Assembly: GCA_001464035.1 (NCBI GenBank)
Contig: LNEC01000015.1
Location: forward strand, 1 to 64,000
DNA length: 64,000 nucleotides
Direction of reading: 5' to 3'
Origin: Bradyrhizobiaceae bacterium Ga0074131
GTDB taxonomy: Bacteria > Pseudomonadota > Alphaproteobacteria > Rhizobiales > Xanthobacteraceae
Part shown: positions 9,848 to 22,510 of the stretch, one piece after another
Layout: each line of letters opens with the position of its first letter
Position numbering within the stretch: the first letter of the stretch is position 1
Program-made: the position numbers and the translations under genes
Notes under the pieces: model-generated
Seen by the model: the letters and a program-made list of their open reading frames with translations, nothing else
Database searches by the model: none
What the model was told of the DNA's origin: nothing

Positions 9848-12058
9848 ATGGACCATTCCGCGCCCGCCAGCACCGCTTCCGCTTCATCGACGCGCGTCGT
9901 CGACGTGCTGGTGCCGGTCGCGCTCAATCAGAACTATTCCTACCGGGTGCCGCGCGGCATGGATTTGAAGCCCGGAGATGTTGTGTGCGTGCCGCTGGGG
10001 CCGCGCGAGGTGATCGCGGTGGTCTGGGCGGAAAACCCCAATCCGGATCCGCGCCTGCATAACCGGCTCAAGGATGTCGGCGAAAAGCTCGACGTGCCGC
10101 CGTTGAAGCAGGAGCTGCGCGCGCTCGTCGACTGGGTCGCCAACTACACGCTGTCGGCGCGCGGCATGGTGCTGCGGATGACGTTGCGGATGGGCGAGCA
10201 TCTGGGGCCCGAACGGATGCGGATGGGCGTGCGCCTGAACGGGGCGGCGCCAAAACGCCTGACGCCGGCGCGGCGCCGGCTGATCGATGTCTTGTCGGAT
10301 CGCCTGCTGCACGCCAAATCCGACGCCGCCAGGGAGGCCGGCGTCAGCGCCGGCGTGATCGACGGCCTGGTCGATGAGGGCACGCTGACGATCGAGCCTA
10401 TGCCGCGGCCGCCGCCGCCGCCGGCACCCGATCCCTCCTTTGCCGAGACGGATTTTTCCAGCCAGCAGCGTACCGCCGTGGACGCGATGCGGGCGCTGGC
10501 CGCCAACGGCAGTTTTCACGTCGCGCTGCTCGATGGCGTCACCGGATCCGGCAAGACCGAAGTCTATTTCGAGGCCATTGCGGAAGTGATCCGGCGCGAA
10601 AAACAGTCGCTGATCCTGATGCCGGAGATTGCGCTGACCGGCCAGTTCCTCGATCGCTTTGCGATGCGTTTCGGGGTGCGGCCGCTGGAATGGCATTCGG
10701 AACTCACCCCGCGCACCCGGCAACGCAACTGGGCGGCGATCGCGGCGGGTGAAGCGCCTGTGGTGGTGGGCGCGCGCTCCGCGCTGTTTCTGCCCTATGG
10801 CAATCTGGGCCTGATCGTGGTCGATGAAGAGCACGACCAGGCCTACAAGCAGGACGAGGGCGCGCATTACCACGCCCGCGACATGGCGGTGGTGCGCGCC
10901 CATATCGCCAGAATTCCGATCGTGCTGGCGTCGGCCACGCCATCGGTCGAAACCGAAGTCAACGCCCGAAAAGGCCGCTACCAGCGCGTGGTGCTGCCGT
11001 CGCGGTTCGGCGGCCAGCATATGCCGCATATCGAGGCAATCGATCTGCGCCGCGCCGCGCCGCCTCGCGGCCGTTTCATCTCGCCGGTGCTGGCCGAACA
11101 CATTCAGGTTGCCATCGAACGGAAGGAGCAGGCGCTATTGTTCCTCAACCGTCGCGGCTACGCGCCGCTGACACTGTGCCGGGCCTGCGGCCACCGTTTC
11201 GCCTGCACCATCTGCGACGCATGGCTGGTCGATCACCGCTTTCGCCGGCGCCTGGTCTGTCATCACTGCGGCTTCTCGATGCCGCGCCCGCCGGCCTGCC
11301 CGCATTGCCAGGCCGAGGAATCGCTGGTCGCGGTCGGCCCCGGCGTCGAGCGCCTGCAGGAGGAAGCCGCCAAGCTGTTTCCGGATGCCCGCACCATGGT
11401 GCTGTCGAGCGACCTGATTACCTCGATCGAGACCATGCGCAGCGAACTGAACGAGATCGCGGCAGGGCGGGTCGATATCATCATCGGTACCCAGCTGGTG
11501 GCGAAAGGCCATAACTTCCCGCGGCTCAATCTGGTCGGTGTGATCGACGCCGATCTGGGCCTCAGCAACGGCGATCCGCGCGCTGCCGAGCGGACCTTTC
11601 AACTGCTCAACCAGGTGATCGGCCGTGCCGGTCGCGACCAGGGCCGCGGCGTCGGCTACCTGCAGACCCATCAGCCCGAACACCCCGTGATGAAGGCGCT
11701 GGTGGCGTGCGACCGCGAAGCATTCTATGCCAGCGAGATCGAGGCGCGCGAACGATCAGGCTATCCGCCGTTCGGCCGGCTCGCCAGCCTGATCATTTCG
11801 GCCGGCGACCGGCCGACAGCGGAAGGGTTCGCGCGCAAGCTCGCGGCCATCGCGCCGATCGACGAGCGGATTCAGGTGCTGGGCCCCGCGGAGGCGCCGC
11901 TTGCCGTGATCAAGGGCCGCTATCGTTTCCGACTATTGGTCAAGTCGCCGCGCAATGTCGACCTGTCGGAATATTTGCGCGAATGGCTGGCGGCCGGTCC
12001 CAAGACAACAGGCAATCTCAAGCTCGAAGTCGACGTCGATCCGCAAAGTTTCTTGTGA
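9848..12058 (+). CDS. priA: Primosomal protein N' (replication restart helicase)
   Basis: Superfamily 2 3'-to-5' helicase that reloads the replisome at stalled forks. The 736-residue protein has an N-terminal 3'-DNA-binding domain (VLVPVALNQNYSYRVP, about 19-110), Walker A GSGKT with K236, a DEEH box at 326-329, and paired zinc-binding cysteines around 443-490 (CRACGHRFACTIC, CHHCG, CPHC). Length and domains are normal. The ATG at 9848 leaves a short unconserved N-terminal tail. It is divergent from xerC, with about 150 bp between the two starts. Confidence 0.96.
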   Translation: MDHSAPASTASASSTRVVDVLVPVALNQNYSYRVPRGMDLKPGDVVCVPLGPREVIAVVWAENPNPDPRLHNRLKDVGEKLDVPPLKQELRALVDWVANYTLSARGMVLRMTLRMGEHLGPERMRMGVRLNGAAPKRLTPARRRLIDVLSDRLLHAKSDAAREAGVSAGVIDGLVDEGTLTIEPMPRPPPPPAPDPSFAETDFSSQQRTAVDAMRALAANGSFHVALLDGVTGSGKTEVYFEAIAEVIRREKQSLILMPEIALTGQFLDRFAMRFGVRPLEWHSELTPRTRQRNWAAIAAGEAPVVVGARSALFLPYGNLGLIVVDEEHDQAYKQDEGAHYHARDMAVVRAHIARIPIVLASATPSVETEVNARKGRYQRVVLPSRFGGQHMPHIEAIDLRRAAPPRGRFISPVLAEHIQVAIERKEQALLFLNRRGYAPLTLCRACGHRFACTICDAWLVDHRFRRRLVCHHCGFSMPRPPACPHCQAEESLVAVGPGVERLQEEAAKLFPDARTMVLSSDLITSIETMRSELNEIAAGRVDIIIGTQLVAKGHNFPRLNLVGVIDADLGLSNGDPRAAERTFQLLNQVIGRAGRDQGRGVGYLQTHQPEHPVMKALVACDREAFYASEIEARERSGYPPFGRLASLIISAGDRPTAEGFARKLAAIAPIDERIQVLGPAEAPLAVIKGRYRFRLLVKSPRNVDLSEYLREWLAAGPKTTGNLKLEVDVDPQSFL

Positions 12059-12167
12059 GGGAGCGCAATCGCTCCCCCCGACCGCTGCGCTCGCAATGAT
12101 GTTGTTGGACCGGGTACGCCGTCATCCGGCGCAACTCGCAATGACGCCGAGAGCGGAGCGCATAAAG

Positions 12168-12197
12168 AAGCCTGCCGTCATTGGTGACGGCAGGCTT
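12168..12197. terminator. Bidirectional intrinsic terminator between priA and rlpA
   Basis: A perfect 13-bp stem (AAGCCTGCCGTCA 12168-12180 with TGACGGCAGGCTT 12185-12197) with a TTGG loop and short T-rich flanks on both strands. It lies between the convergent priA and rlpA genes. A second perfect palindrome (CGGGCGTT 12264-12271 with AACGCCCG 12274-12281) abuts the rlpA stop codon, and the intervening 12060-12160 resembles dispersed intergenic repeat sequence. Confidence 0.75.
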
Positions 12198-12287
12198 TGT
12201 TCGGCACGCAGGAGATCTGGCGCCGTACTCGGACGCAACGCTTACTGAAGTTGTTTGAATCGGCGGGCGTTCAAACGCCCGGACAAC

Positions 12288-12788
12288 TTACATAACCTCG
12301 GCGACCACGCGGCCGACGCCCTTTGCGCGGGTCAGGCCGACTGCGCTCGCGGCGCCCGTCGACAGGTCGAGCACACGCCCCTTGATGAACGGGCCGCGGT
12401 CGTTGATTGTCACGACGACGCTGCGGCCGCCATGGGTCACCTTCAGCTTGGTGCCGAACGGCAGGCTGCGGTGGGCTGCGGTCATGGCGTTCTGGTTGAA
12501 GCGCTGGCCGGACGCGGTCTTGTTGCCGGACTCGTTGCCATAGAATGAAGCCATTCCCGAAAAGCTGCGCCCGGAGCCCGACGAGGGACCGATAGCGGCA
12601 TTGGCGTTGAGCCAGGAACTGCCGGCGGATTTGGCGGCGTGGTGGGAAAGGCGATGATGGTGCTTGGACTTCGATTTGGCGGAAGCTTCGATGATGCCTG
12701 CGCCAAGCAGGAGAGTGGCGGCGAGAAGGGTTAGCGCCGTGCGCGACCGGGTTACATTTGTCAGTCCCGGCTTCCTCGAATTCAGCAT
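12288..12788 (-). CDS. rlpA: RlpA-like septal ring lipoprotein-family protein (double-psi beta-barrel)
   Basis: Exported double-psi beta-barrel protein of the RlpA family, which includes lytic transglycosylases acting on denuded glycan strands. The 166-residue protein has a signal peptide ([21 protein letters not shown]), a basic/His-rich linker ([14 protein letters not shown]) and the DPBB domain: [30 protein letters not shown] and [15 protein letters not shown]. No lipobox cysteine and no SPOR domain are visible, so it is the short form. The ATG at 12788 has GAGGGA 7 nt upstream; an upstream in-frame start would precede this site and is rejected. Confidence 0.88.
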   Translation of the reverse strand: MLNSRKPGLTNVTRSRTALTLLAATLLLGAGIIEASAKSKSKHHHRLSHHAAKSAGSSWLNANAAIGPSSGSGRSFSGMASFYGNESGNKTASGQRFNQNAMTAAHRSLPFGTKLKVTHGGRSVVVTINDRGPFIKGRVLDLSTGAASAVGLTRAKGVGRVVAEVM

Positions 12789-13434
12789 AAAAAAGTCCCT
12801 CACGACAGTATTGCCACGTATGTGGCAAGCGGAACCCCCACCCCAATGGAGATGATCGCCGTTTGATGACCCAATAAGGCGTAAACTGGGCAGCTTATTG
12901 GTTTCTGTCAGGCGTGAAACATCTTGTGACCGCAGGCCGATCATCGATAAATGTTCCACTCCGTTAAAGATCGTTATGAAATATACTACGTAGTTGTCTT
13001 GGAATACTGATGAATAAAGTCATCGTCTGACCCTACGAACATTGCTCAGGTAATGCCGAGGACTGAATGACCTTGGGGGAGCCTGCCGTTTCGACCATCG
13101 TGATGGGAGGCATGCAGCCAGGAGGGGTGAACGAGCGCACTGGTCACCGGTTCGGCAACGCCTGTCTCAGGGTTGCGCGGCCGCCGGATTCGCTGCCGGT
13201 ATGCCGCCGCGGCCGCTTTGCAAGAGCCTGCGACAAGGCATCGCCGGCCGCTGCGGTCATGTTGCACCTGCGCTCTTGCTATGTTAGCAAAGCCGCGATT
13301 TTAACGTTATCGGTACTGTCAGTGCCGGTCGAAAATCGAAGTCCCGCTTGAATTCCAAGGGCTTGGATCGCTAGGCGCCGCATCGTGGCGACGGTTCTTC
13401 CCTTGCGAGTTTGACAGCTTAAAAGAGCGCACCA
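12789..13434. other. Gene-free gap upstream of the ATP synthase operon
   Basis: About 646 bp separate rlpA and atpH. No open frame here has recognisable similarity or a convincing ribosome-binding site. The stretch is relatively AT-rich around 12940-13030 and 13270-13330, and is expected to hold the divergent rlpA promoter and the atpHAGDC promoter, but I cannot place either with confidence. Confidence 0.5.
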
Positions 13435-15524
<2,090 letters not shown>

Positions 15525-15543
15525 AGACACGTCCATTGATTGC

Positions 15544-15575
15544 CGTCATGCCCCGGCGCGAGGCCGGGCGTGACG
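15544..15575. repeat. Palindromic element between atpA and atpG
   Basis: A two-part stem in the atpA-atpG gap: CGTCA 15544-15548 with TGACG 15571-15575 outside, and CCCGGC 15552-15557 with GCCGGG 15563-15568 inside, loop GCGAG. It lies inside an operon and so is unlikely to be a full terminator; it may be a dispersed repeat that tunes mRNA stability (inference). Confidence 0.6.
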
Positions 15576-15627
15576 AAAGAGAGGCTTGCGGTCCAATCGA
15601 GGGTCGGATCGCCGGGGTGAACTGAGA

Positions 15628-16506
15628 ATGGCTTCACTGAAAGACATGCGGGTCCGCATCGCCTCCACCAAGGCGACGCAGAAGATCACAAAGGCCATGC
15701 AGATGGTCGCAGCCTCGAAGTTGCGCCGCGCGCAGGGCGCTGCCGAAGCGGCGCGGCCCTACGCGGAAAAGATGGATGCGGTGATCTCCAATATCGCCAG
15801 CGCTGCGGCTGGTTCGCCCGGCGCGCCGGCGCTGCTGGCCGGCACCGGCACGGACCAGGTGCATCTGTTCCTGGTCTGCACCGGCGAGCGCGGCCTGTCC
15901 GGCGCGTTCAACTCGTCGATCGTGCGACTCGCCCGCGAGCGCGCGCTTGCCCTGATGAACCAGGGCAAGGAGGTGAAGTTCTTCTGCGTCGGTCGCAAGG
16001 GCTTCGAGCAGCTGCGCCGCACTTTCGAGCGGCAGATCATCGACAACGTCGAGCTGCGTTCGGTCCGGCAACTCGGCTTCGTCAATGCCGAGGACATCGC
16101 CAGGAAAATCATCGCGCGCTACGAGGCCGGCGAGTTCGACGTCTGCACGCTGTTCTATTCGCGCTTCAAGTCGGTGATCTCGCAGATCCCCACCGCGCAG
16201 CAGATCATCCCGCTGGTCGTGGAAGCGCCCGCCGCCAATGCGGGTCCGGCGACAGCATACGAATACGAGCCGGAAGAAGACGAGATTTTGAACGGCCTGC
16301 TGCCGCGCAATCTGGCGGTGCAGATCTTCCGTGCGCTGCTCGAAAACAACGCTTCGTTCTACGGCGCGCAGATGAGCGCGATGGACAACGCCACCCGCAA
16401 TGCGGGCGACATGATCCGCAAGCAGACCCTGATCTACAACCGCACCCGTCAGGCGATGATCACCAAGGAGCTGATCGAGATCATCTCCGGCGCCGAGGCG
16501 CTCTAA
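15628..16506 (+). CDS. atpG: ATP synthase F1 subunit gamma
   Basis: Central-stalk rotor subunit of F1. The 292-residue protein begins with the conserved coiled-coil [21 protein letters not shown] and ends with the matching C-terminal helix ([32 protein letters not shown]), both of which form the rotating shaft. The start at 15628 gives the canonical N-terminus; an in-frame start 14 codons upstream lies in repeat-flanking sequence and is rejected. Third gene of atpHAGDC. Confidence 0.97.
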   Translation: MASLKDMRVRIASTKATQKITKAMQMVAASKLRRAQGAAEAARPYAEKMDAVISNIASAAAGSPGAPALLAGTGTDQVHLFLVCTGERGLSGAFNSSIVRLARERALALMNQGKEVKFFCVGRKGFEQLRRTFERQIIDNVELRSVRQLGFVNAEDIARKIIARYEAGEFDVCTLFYSRFKSVISQIPTAQQIIPLVVEAPAANAGPATAYEYEPEEDEILNGLLPRNLAVQIFRALLENNASFYGAQMSAMDNATRNAGDMIRKQTLIYNRTRQAMITKELIEIISGAEAL

Positions 16507-17976
<1,470 letters not shown>

Positions 17977-18070
17977 GAACCCGGGATCGTCACTGCCGGG
18001 CCAAAGGCACGAAGCGCGTCTTCAGCCTGAAAACCCGGCAGCCCATCTCGGCAGAGAAGTTCTTGTTTGA

Positions 18071-18100
18071 TGGACCCGCGGGTCAGGCCCGCGGCTGACA
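18071..18100. repeat. Palindromic element between atpD and atpC
   Basis: CCGCGGG 18077-18083 pairs with CCCGCGG 18089-18095 around a TCAGG loop, in the 144-bp gap inside the atp operon. Its flanks (GGTCAGGCCCGCGGCTGAC) resemble repeats seen in other gaps of this window. Because atpC follows in the same direction it is more likely an mRNA-processing or attenuating element than a true terminator. Confidence 0.55.
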
Positions 18101-18120
18101 ATGGAAACAGCGGAAAGACC

Positions 18121-18528
18121 ATGGCCACCTTCCACTTCGATCTCGTCTCGCCCGAACAGCTCGCCTTCTCCGGCGAAGTCGAACAGGTCGACGTTCCCGG
18201 CATCGAGGGTGATTTCGGCGTGCTCGCCGGCCATGCGCCTGTCGTGGCCGCGATCCGCCCCGGAATCCTGACGGTGACGGCCGGCGGCACGCAGCAGAAG
18301 ATCATCGTGCTCGGCGGCCTCGCCGAAGTCTCCGAGAAGGGGCTCACGGTGCTGGCGGATGTCGCTACCTCGATTCAGGATCTGGATCGGGCGCAGTTCG
18401 CCGATGCCATTTCCGCGATGGAAGAAAAGCTCGCGGAGCATGAGGGCTCCGAACTCGACCGCGCGATCGAGCGGCTCGATCATTTCAAGAGCATCCAGCA
18501 TCAGCTCAGCGCAACCGCGATGCATTAG
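18121..18528 (+). CDS. atpC: ATP synthase F1 subunit epsilon
   Basis: Epsilon subunit of F1, which couples gamma to the c-ring and inhibits ATPase activity. The 135-residue protein has the N-terminal beta-sandwich ([37 protein letters not shown]) and a C-terminal helical hairpin. The ATG at 18121 has GGAAAG upstream; the longer in-frame frame from 18067 runs through the palindromic element and is rejected. Last gene of atpHAGDC. Confidence 0.95.
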   Translation: MATFHFDLVSPEQLAFSGEVEQVDVPGIEGDFGVLAGHAPVVAAIRPGILTVTAGGTQQKIIVLGGLAEVSEKGLTVLADVATSIQDLDRAQFADAISAMEEKLAEHEGSELDRAIERLDHFKSIQHQLSATAMH

Positions 18529-18609
18529 GGTCCGATTCAGCTCGGAAAATCAGACCCGCGGCTTACCCCTTCATCCGGGCACGATCTCTTCAAGCAGCCT
18601 AAGCTAAGC

Positions 18610-19113
18610 CTACTGCCGCGCGAACTCCGCAAACTCCCGCGCTACCGTCCGATACACCTCGCGCCGGAACGGCACCACGAGATCGGCGACGCGGTCGAGC
18701 CGTTCCCATCGCCACTGGTCGAATTCCGCCGGCTGGCCGTTGCGCGGCGTCAGCGGATCGATGTCGGCGTCGTCGCCGGTAAAGCGCAACGCGAACCACT
18801 TCTGGCGCTGGCCGCGGAATTGCGCCAGCCGGTGCGAGGGCGGCCCGTCGTAGCGCGGAAATTCATAGGTCAACCAGTCGGTTTCTCCGAGATGGCGGGC
18901 GTGCTTGACGCCGGTCTCTTCCCATAATTCGCGCATCACGGCCTCGCGCGGGTCCTCGTCGGCGTCGATGCCGCCCTGCGGCATCTGCCACTCCAGCCCG
19001 GGAAGGATGATTTCCGGTCCGTCGTCGCGAAAGCGCCGTCCGATCAGGACCCGGCCGGAGGCGTCGAACAGCGCGATCCCCACATTGGGCCGGTAGGGCT
19101 TGCCGCCGGACAT
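18610..19113 (-). CDS. rppH: RNA pyrophosphohydrolase, nudix family (copy 1)
   Basis: Nudix hydrolase of the RppH type, which removes pyrophosphate from 5'-triphosphorylated mRNA to start decay and can also cleave dinucleoside polyphosphates. The 167-residue protein has a complete nudix box at 47-69 (G47-x5-E53-x7-REL-x-EETGV) and the RppH-specific RGQRQKWFALRF segment and WRWE motif. It lies 6 bp downstream of a second gene of the same family and length, so the two are probably co-transcribed. Confidence 0.9.
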   Translation of the reverse strand: MSGGKPYRPNVGIALFDASGRVLIGRRFRDDGPEIILPGLEWQMPQGGIDADEDPREAVMRELWEETGVKHARHLGETDWLTYEFPRYDGPPSHRLAQFRGQRQKWFALRFTGDDADIDPLTPRNGQPAEFDQWRWERLDRVADLVVPFRREVYRTVAREFAEFARQ

Positions 19114-19119
19114 CCGAAC

Positions 19120-19623
19120 CTAGCTGCCGGCCAGCTTCGAGAATTCCTTCACCACGCGCTCATAGACCGGGCGCTTGAAAGGAACGATCAGGTTGGGCAG
19201 GTTCTTCATCGGCTCCCAGCGCCAATTGATGAATTCCGCCTTGTGGCCGCTGCCGGGGCTCGCGACATTGATCTCGTCGTCCTCGCCGGTGAAGCGGACC
19301 GCGTACCATTTCTGCCGCTGGCCGCGATAGCGCCCCTTCCAGGCGCGGCCTGCCACGGTGCGCGGAATGTCGTAGATCAGCCAGTCCGCGACCTCGCCGA
19401 GCTTCTCGACCGAGCGGACGCTGGTCTCCTCGTAGAGCTCGCGCTTCGCCGCCGCCCAGGTGTCTTCGCCGGGATCGACGCCGCCCTGCGGCATCTGCCA
19501 GACGTGGGTGTCGTCGACATGCTCGATGCCGCCGGCGCGGCGACCGATGAAGACGAGCCCCGCTGCGTTGATCAGCATCATGCCGACGCATGTTCGATAG
19601 GGCAGGTCTTCGTAGCGCGCCAT
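19120..19623 (-). CDS. rppH: RNA pyrophosphohydrolase, nudix family (copy 2)
   Basis: Second RppH-type nudix hydrolase, also 167 residues, upstream gene of the tandem pair. The nudix box at 47-69 keeps both catalytic glutamate clusters (E53, REL-x-EE) but has serine in place of the box glycine (EETSV). [12 protein letters not shown] and FINWRWE align with copy 1. Which copy is the housekeeping mRNA decapping enzyme cannot be told from sequence; this copy, with the CVGMMLIN N-terminus, is closer to my memory of canonical RppH/IalA. Confidence 0.9.
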   Translation of the reverse strand: MARYEDLPYRTCVGMMLINAAGLVFIGRRAGGIEHVDDTHVWQMPQGGVDPGEDTWAAAKRELYEETSVRSVEKLGEVADWLIYDIPRTVAGRAWKGRYRGQRQKWYAVRFTGEDDEINVASPGSGHKAEFINWRWEPMKNLPNLIVPFKRPVYERVVKEFSKLAGS

Positions 19624-19747
19624 TCAGTTTAAGCCTCTTGCCGTTCGAGCCTCTTGGAGTCGAAGCCTCTGAGTCAAAGCCCCTTGCCGTCACGGGACCC
19701 GACGTGCCGTCCGCGAGCCGGGCGGGCCCGCATCCGCGCCAGCCGGT

Positions 19748-20968
19748 TCATTGCCCCGATTTTGATTTCAGCATCGCGGTTGTCAATGGCACAAGCATGA
19801 TGCCACGGCTCTCGAGCGCCTTGCTCCAGACGCCGATCCGTTCGATCGAAACCGGCAGTGCCGAGGCGACGCCGACGGCGATCCCGCGCTCCTTCGCCAG
19901 ACTTTCAAGCCTGGCGAGCGCCCGGTCGATCTCCGCGGCGGTGGGCACCGCGTCGATGGCGAAGTCGGCCTTGGCGAACGGCATCGCCTGGGCGGCCGCC
20001 AAGGCGGCGGCGGTCGAGCGCGGCGCGGCGCCGTCATCGAGATAGGCCAGCCCGCGCTTGGCGGCCTCGCGCATGATGGGCTGCATCACGGCGTCGGTGA
20101 CGACGAAGCGGGCGCCCATGAAATTGGCGATTCCGGCATAGCCCTGGAAGCGGCTGAGATGCCAGTACAGCCGGTCCAGGTTCGCCTCGGGCGCAAGCGT
20201 CGTGAGCAGGGTTTGCGGGCCGGGATCGTTGTCGGGATAGTCGAAGGGCTCCATCGGAATCTGCAGCAGAATCTCATGACGCTGCGCCCGCGCCCGCTCG
20301 GCCAGTTTGGAGGGATCCGAACCGTAGGGCGTAAACGCCAGCGTCACCGCCGGCGGCAGCTTCATGATCGCGTCGGCCGTCTTGGCGGCGCCGACCCCAA
20401 GGCCGGCGACGACGATCGATACCACCGGCATCTTGGCCGCCTTGGCGCGGTCGGCTTCGGCGGCGTAAACCGTGAACGGTTTCAATCCCGCCGCGACCAC
20501 CGGGATCATGCCGTGGCGTGATTTTTCAAGCAGGCGCTGATCCACCCCGGCCATCATGGCAGGAGCCTTGTCGGGCTCGATCTTGTCGGCGGCGGCGTCG
20601 CCGCCGCCGATCACGACGTCCTGGCGCTTGCCGCTGGAGCCGTCGATGATGGTGACGGTCTTTTGCTCTGCCGGCGCGGCTTGTTGGGTCGCGATGTTGG
20701 CGGCGGGCGCGACGGCGCCCGGCGGCGCGCTGGTGGATTTTTCGCCGGTGTCGCTCGGGGTGGCCGGCTGACGCAGCGCAATGCGCGCGATCGGTTCCCC
20801 GCCCAAGGGATCATCCCCGAAGATGGCGAAGCCCGCAAAGGCAGCCAGGAAGAGGCCCAGCACGACGGCCAGTGCCTGGATACCGGTAAACGGCAGCCGG
20901 AAACGGCGCTTGCGGCGCGCCGTCTGCTGTCCGAGCGGAGTGCTCAGATCGTCGGCCGTCTCTGCCAT
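19748..20968 (-). CDS. Divergent polysaccharide deacetylase family protein
   Basis: A 406-residue membrane-anchored protein. A cytoplasmic N-terminus with RRKRRFR is followed by a transmembrane helix (IQALAVVLGLFLAAFAGFAIF, about 30-50), an Ala/Pro-rich linker, and a C-terminal divergent polysaccharide deacetylase domain (VSIVVAGLGVGAAKTADAIMKLP, ITLAFTPYG-like, LQIPMEPFDYPDNDPGP). The family (YibQ-like) is thought to act on periplasmic polysaccharide, but activity is unproven. The start at 20968 is preceded by GGGGAGACC. It follows ctpA, with a strong terminator between them. Confidence 0.85.
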   Translation of the reverse strand: MAETADDLSTPLGQQTARRKRRFRLPFTGIQALAVVLGLFLAAFAGFAIFGDDPLGGEPIARIALRQPATPSDTGEKSTSAPPGAVAPAANIATQQAAPAEQKTVTIIDGSSGKRQDVVIGGGDAAADKIEPDKAPAMMAGVDQRLLEKSRHGMIPVVAAGLKPFTVYAAEADRAKAAKMPVVSIVVAGLGVGAAKTADAIMKLPPAVTLAFTPYGSDPSKLAERARAQRHEILLQIPMEPFDYPDNDPGPQTLLTTLAPEANLDRLYWHLSRFQGYAGIANFMGARFVVTDAVMQPIMREAAKRGLAYLDDGAAPRSTAAALAAAQAMPFAKADFAIDAVPTAAEIDRALARLESLAKERGIAVGVASALPVSIERIGVWSKALESRGIMLVPLTTAMLKSKSGQ

Positions 20969-21096
20969 AGGTCTCCCCGAATCAGCCGGTTCGAGGATAC
21001 CACGACGCGGCAAGGCCGCGGCAGATACGCCATTGCGAGAAACTGGCGAAACTCTCGATCAGGGAAGCGGGCCCGGGAATGCGTCGAGGCCTTCAG

Positions 21097-21123
21097 CAAA
21101 AAGGGCGGCCCGAAAGGCCGCCC
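21097..21123 (-). terminator. Intrinsic terminator of ctpA
   Basis: On the minus strand, GGGCGGCC and GGCCGCCC (21123-21116 and 21110-21103) form an 8-bp stem with a TTTCG loop, followed at once by TTTTTGCTG. This stem-plus-T-tract form lies about 30 bp after the ctpA stop and is a typical Rho-independent terminator. Confidence 0.8.
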
Positions 21124-21154
21124 GCTTCGCAAGCGCCCGCCGGGTGCGCCTAAG

Positions 21155-22510
21155 TCAGTTTGCCACCTTGCCGGCAGGCTTGTCGATCGCGGCCTTGTCG
21201 CCCGTCGGCGCTGACGCGTTGACCTTGATGCCGTGCAGCAGGTCGGCCGCCATCTTCAAGGCCTTGTCGTTCTTGGCGTCCGGCGGCACGTAGGACTGCG
21301 AACCGGTCTTCTCGTCGCCCTCGGACTTCAGATGGCCGCGCAGCGAGGCCTCGCCCTTGGTGTCGGTCCGCGACTTCAGTTCATCCGGCACGTCCTGCAG
21401 CACCTCGATATCCGGAACGATGCCCTTGGCCTGGATCGACTTGCCCGATGGCGTGAAGTAGCGCGCGGTGGTGAGACGCAGCGCGCCGTTGCCGCTTCCG
21501 AGCGGAATGATGGTCTGCACCGAGCCCTTGCCGAACGAGCGGGTGCCGATCAGCGTCGCGCGCTTGTGGTCCTGCAGCGCGCCGGCGACGATTTCCGATG
21601 CCGATGCCGAGCCGCCATTGATCAGCACCATCACCGGCTTGCCCTTGGTCAGATCGCCCGAATGTGCGGCGCGGCGTTGGGTTTCCTCGGCGTTGCGGCC
21701 GCGGGTCGAGACGATCTCGCCGCGCTCGAGGAAGGCGTCGGAAACGGTCACCGCCTCCTCCAGCAACCCGCCGGGATTGTTGCGCATGTCGATGATGAAG
21801 CCCTTCAGCTTGTCGGCGCCGATCTGCGTGGTCAGGTTGCCGATTTCGCGCTTCAGGCCCTCGGTGGTCTGCTCGTTGAAGGTGGTGATGCGGATATAGC
21901 CGATATCGTCGCTTTCGGTACGCGCGCGCACCGAGCGGACGCGGATGTTGTCGCGCACCAGGGTGACGTCGATCGGATTGTCCTGACCCTTGCGGATGAT
22001 CTTCAGCCGGATCTTGGTATTGACGGGGCCGCGCATCTTCTCAACGGCCTGGTTGAGTGTGAGGCCCTGCACGGCTTCATCGTCGAGATTGGTGATGATG
22101 TCGTTGGCCATGATGCCGGCCTTGGAGGCGGGCGTATCGTCGATCGGCGAAACCACCTTGATCAAACCGTCTTCCATCGTGACTTCGATGCCGAGGCCGC
22201 CGAACTCGCCGCGGGTCTGCACCTGCATGTCGCGGAAGCTCTTGGCGTCCATGTAACTGGAATGCGGATCGAGGCCGGTGAGCATGCCGCTGATGGCCGA
22301 TTCGACCAGCTTGCTGTCGTCGGGCTTCTCGACGTAGTCGCTGCGGACCCGTTCGAACACATCGCCGAACAGATTGAGCTGACGATAGGTGTCCGATGTG
22401 GCGGCGCGCGCACTCGATCCCATCAGGACGGCGCGAGGCTGGGTCACGAATAGCGTCAAAGCTGCGCCTGTCGCGGCGCTCAGGAGAATTACAGAAGTCT
22501 TGCGCATCAT
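21155..22510 (-). CDS. ctpA: S41 family carboxyl-terminal processing peptidase
   Basis: Periplasmic serine protease that trims C-termini of exported proteins. The 451-residue protein has a signal/anchor sequence (SVILLSAATGAALTLFV), the tail-specific protease helical segment, a PDZ domain at about 100-180 (GGLGIEV, DTPASKAGIMANDII), and the catalytic core with S303 in GGSASASE and K328 in FGKGSVQ. The start ATG overlaps the envC stop by 4 bp (ATGA), so the two are coupled. A partner LytM-type activator gene directly upstream fits the known link between Ctp proteases and peptidoglycan hydrolase turnover. Confidence 0.93.
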   Translation of the reverse strand: MMRKTSVILLSAATGAALTLFVTQPRAVLMGSSARAATSDTYRQLNLFGDVFERVRSDYVEKPDDSKLVESAISGMLTGLDPHSSYMDAKSFRDMQVQTRGEFGGLGIEVTMEDGLIKVVSPIDDTPASKAGIMANDIITNLDDEAVQGLTLNQAVEKMRGPVNTKIRLKIIRKGQDNPIDVTLVRDNIRVRSVRARTESDDIGYIRITTFNEQTTEGLKREIGNLTTQIGADKLKGFIIDMRNNPGGLLEEAVTVSDAFLERGEIVSTRGRNAEETQRRAAHSGDLTKGKPVMVLINGGSASASEIVAGALQDHKRATLIGTRSFGKGSVQTIIPLGSGNGALRLTTARYFTPSGKSIQAKGIVPDIEVLQDVPDELKSRTDTKGEASLRGHLKSEGDEKTGSQSYVPPDAKNDKALKMAADLLHGIKVNASAPTGDKAAIDKPAGKVAN

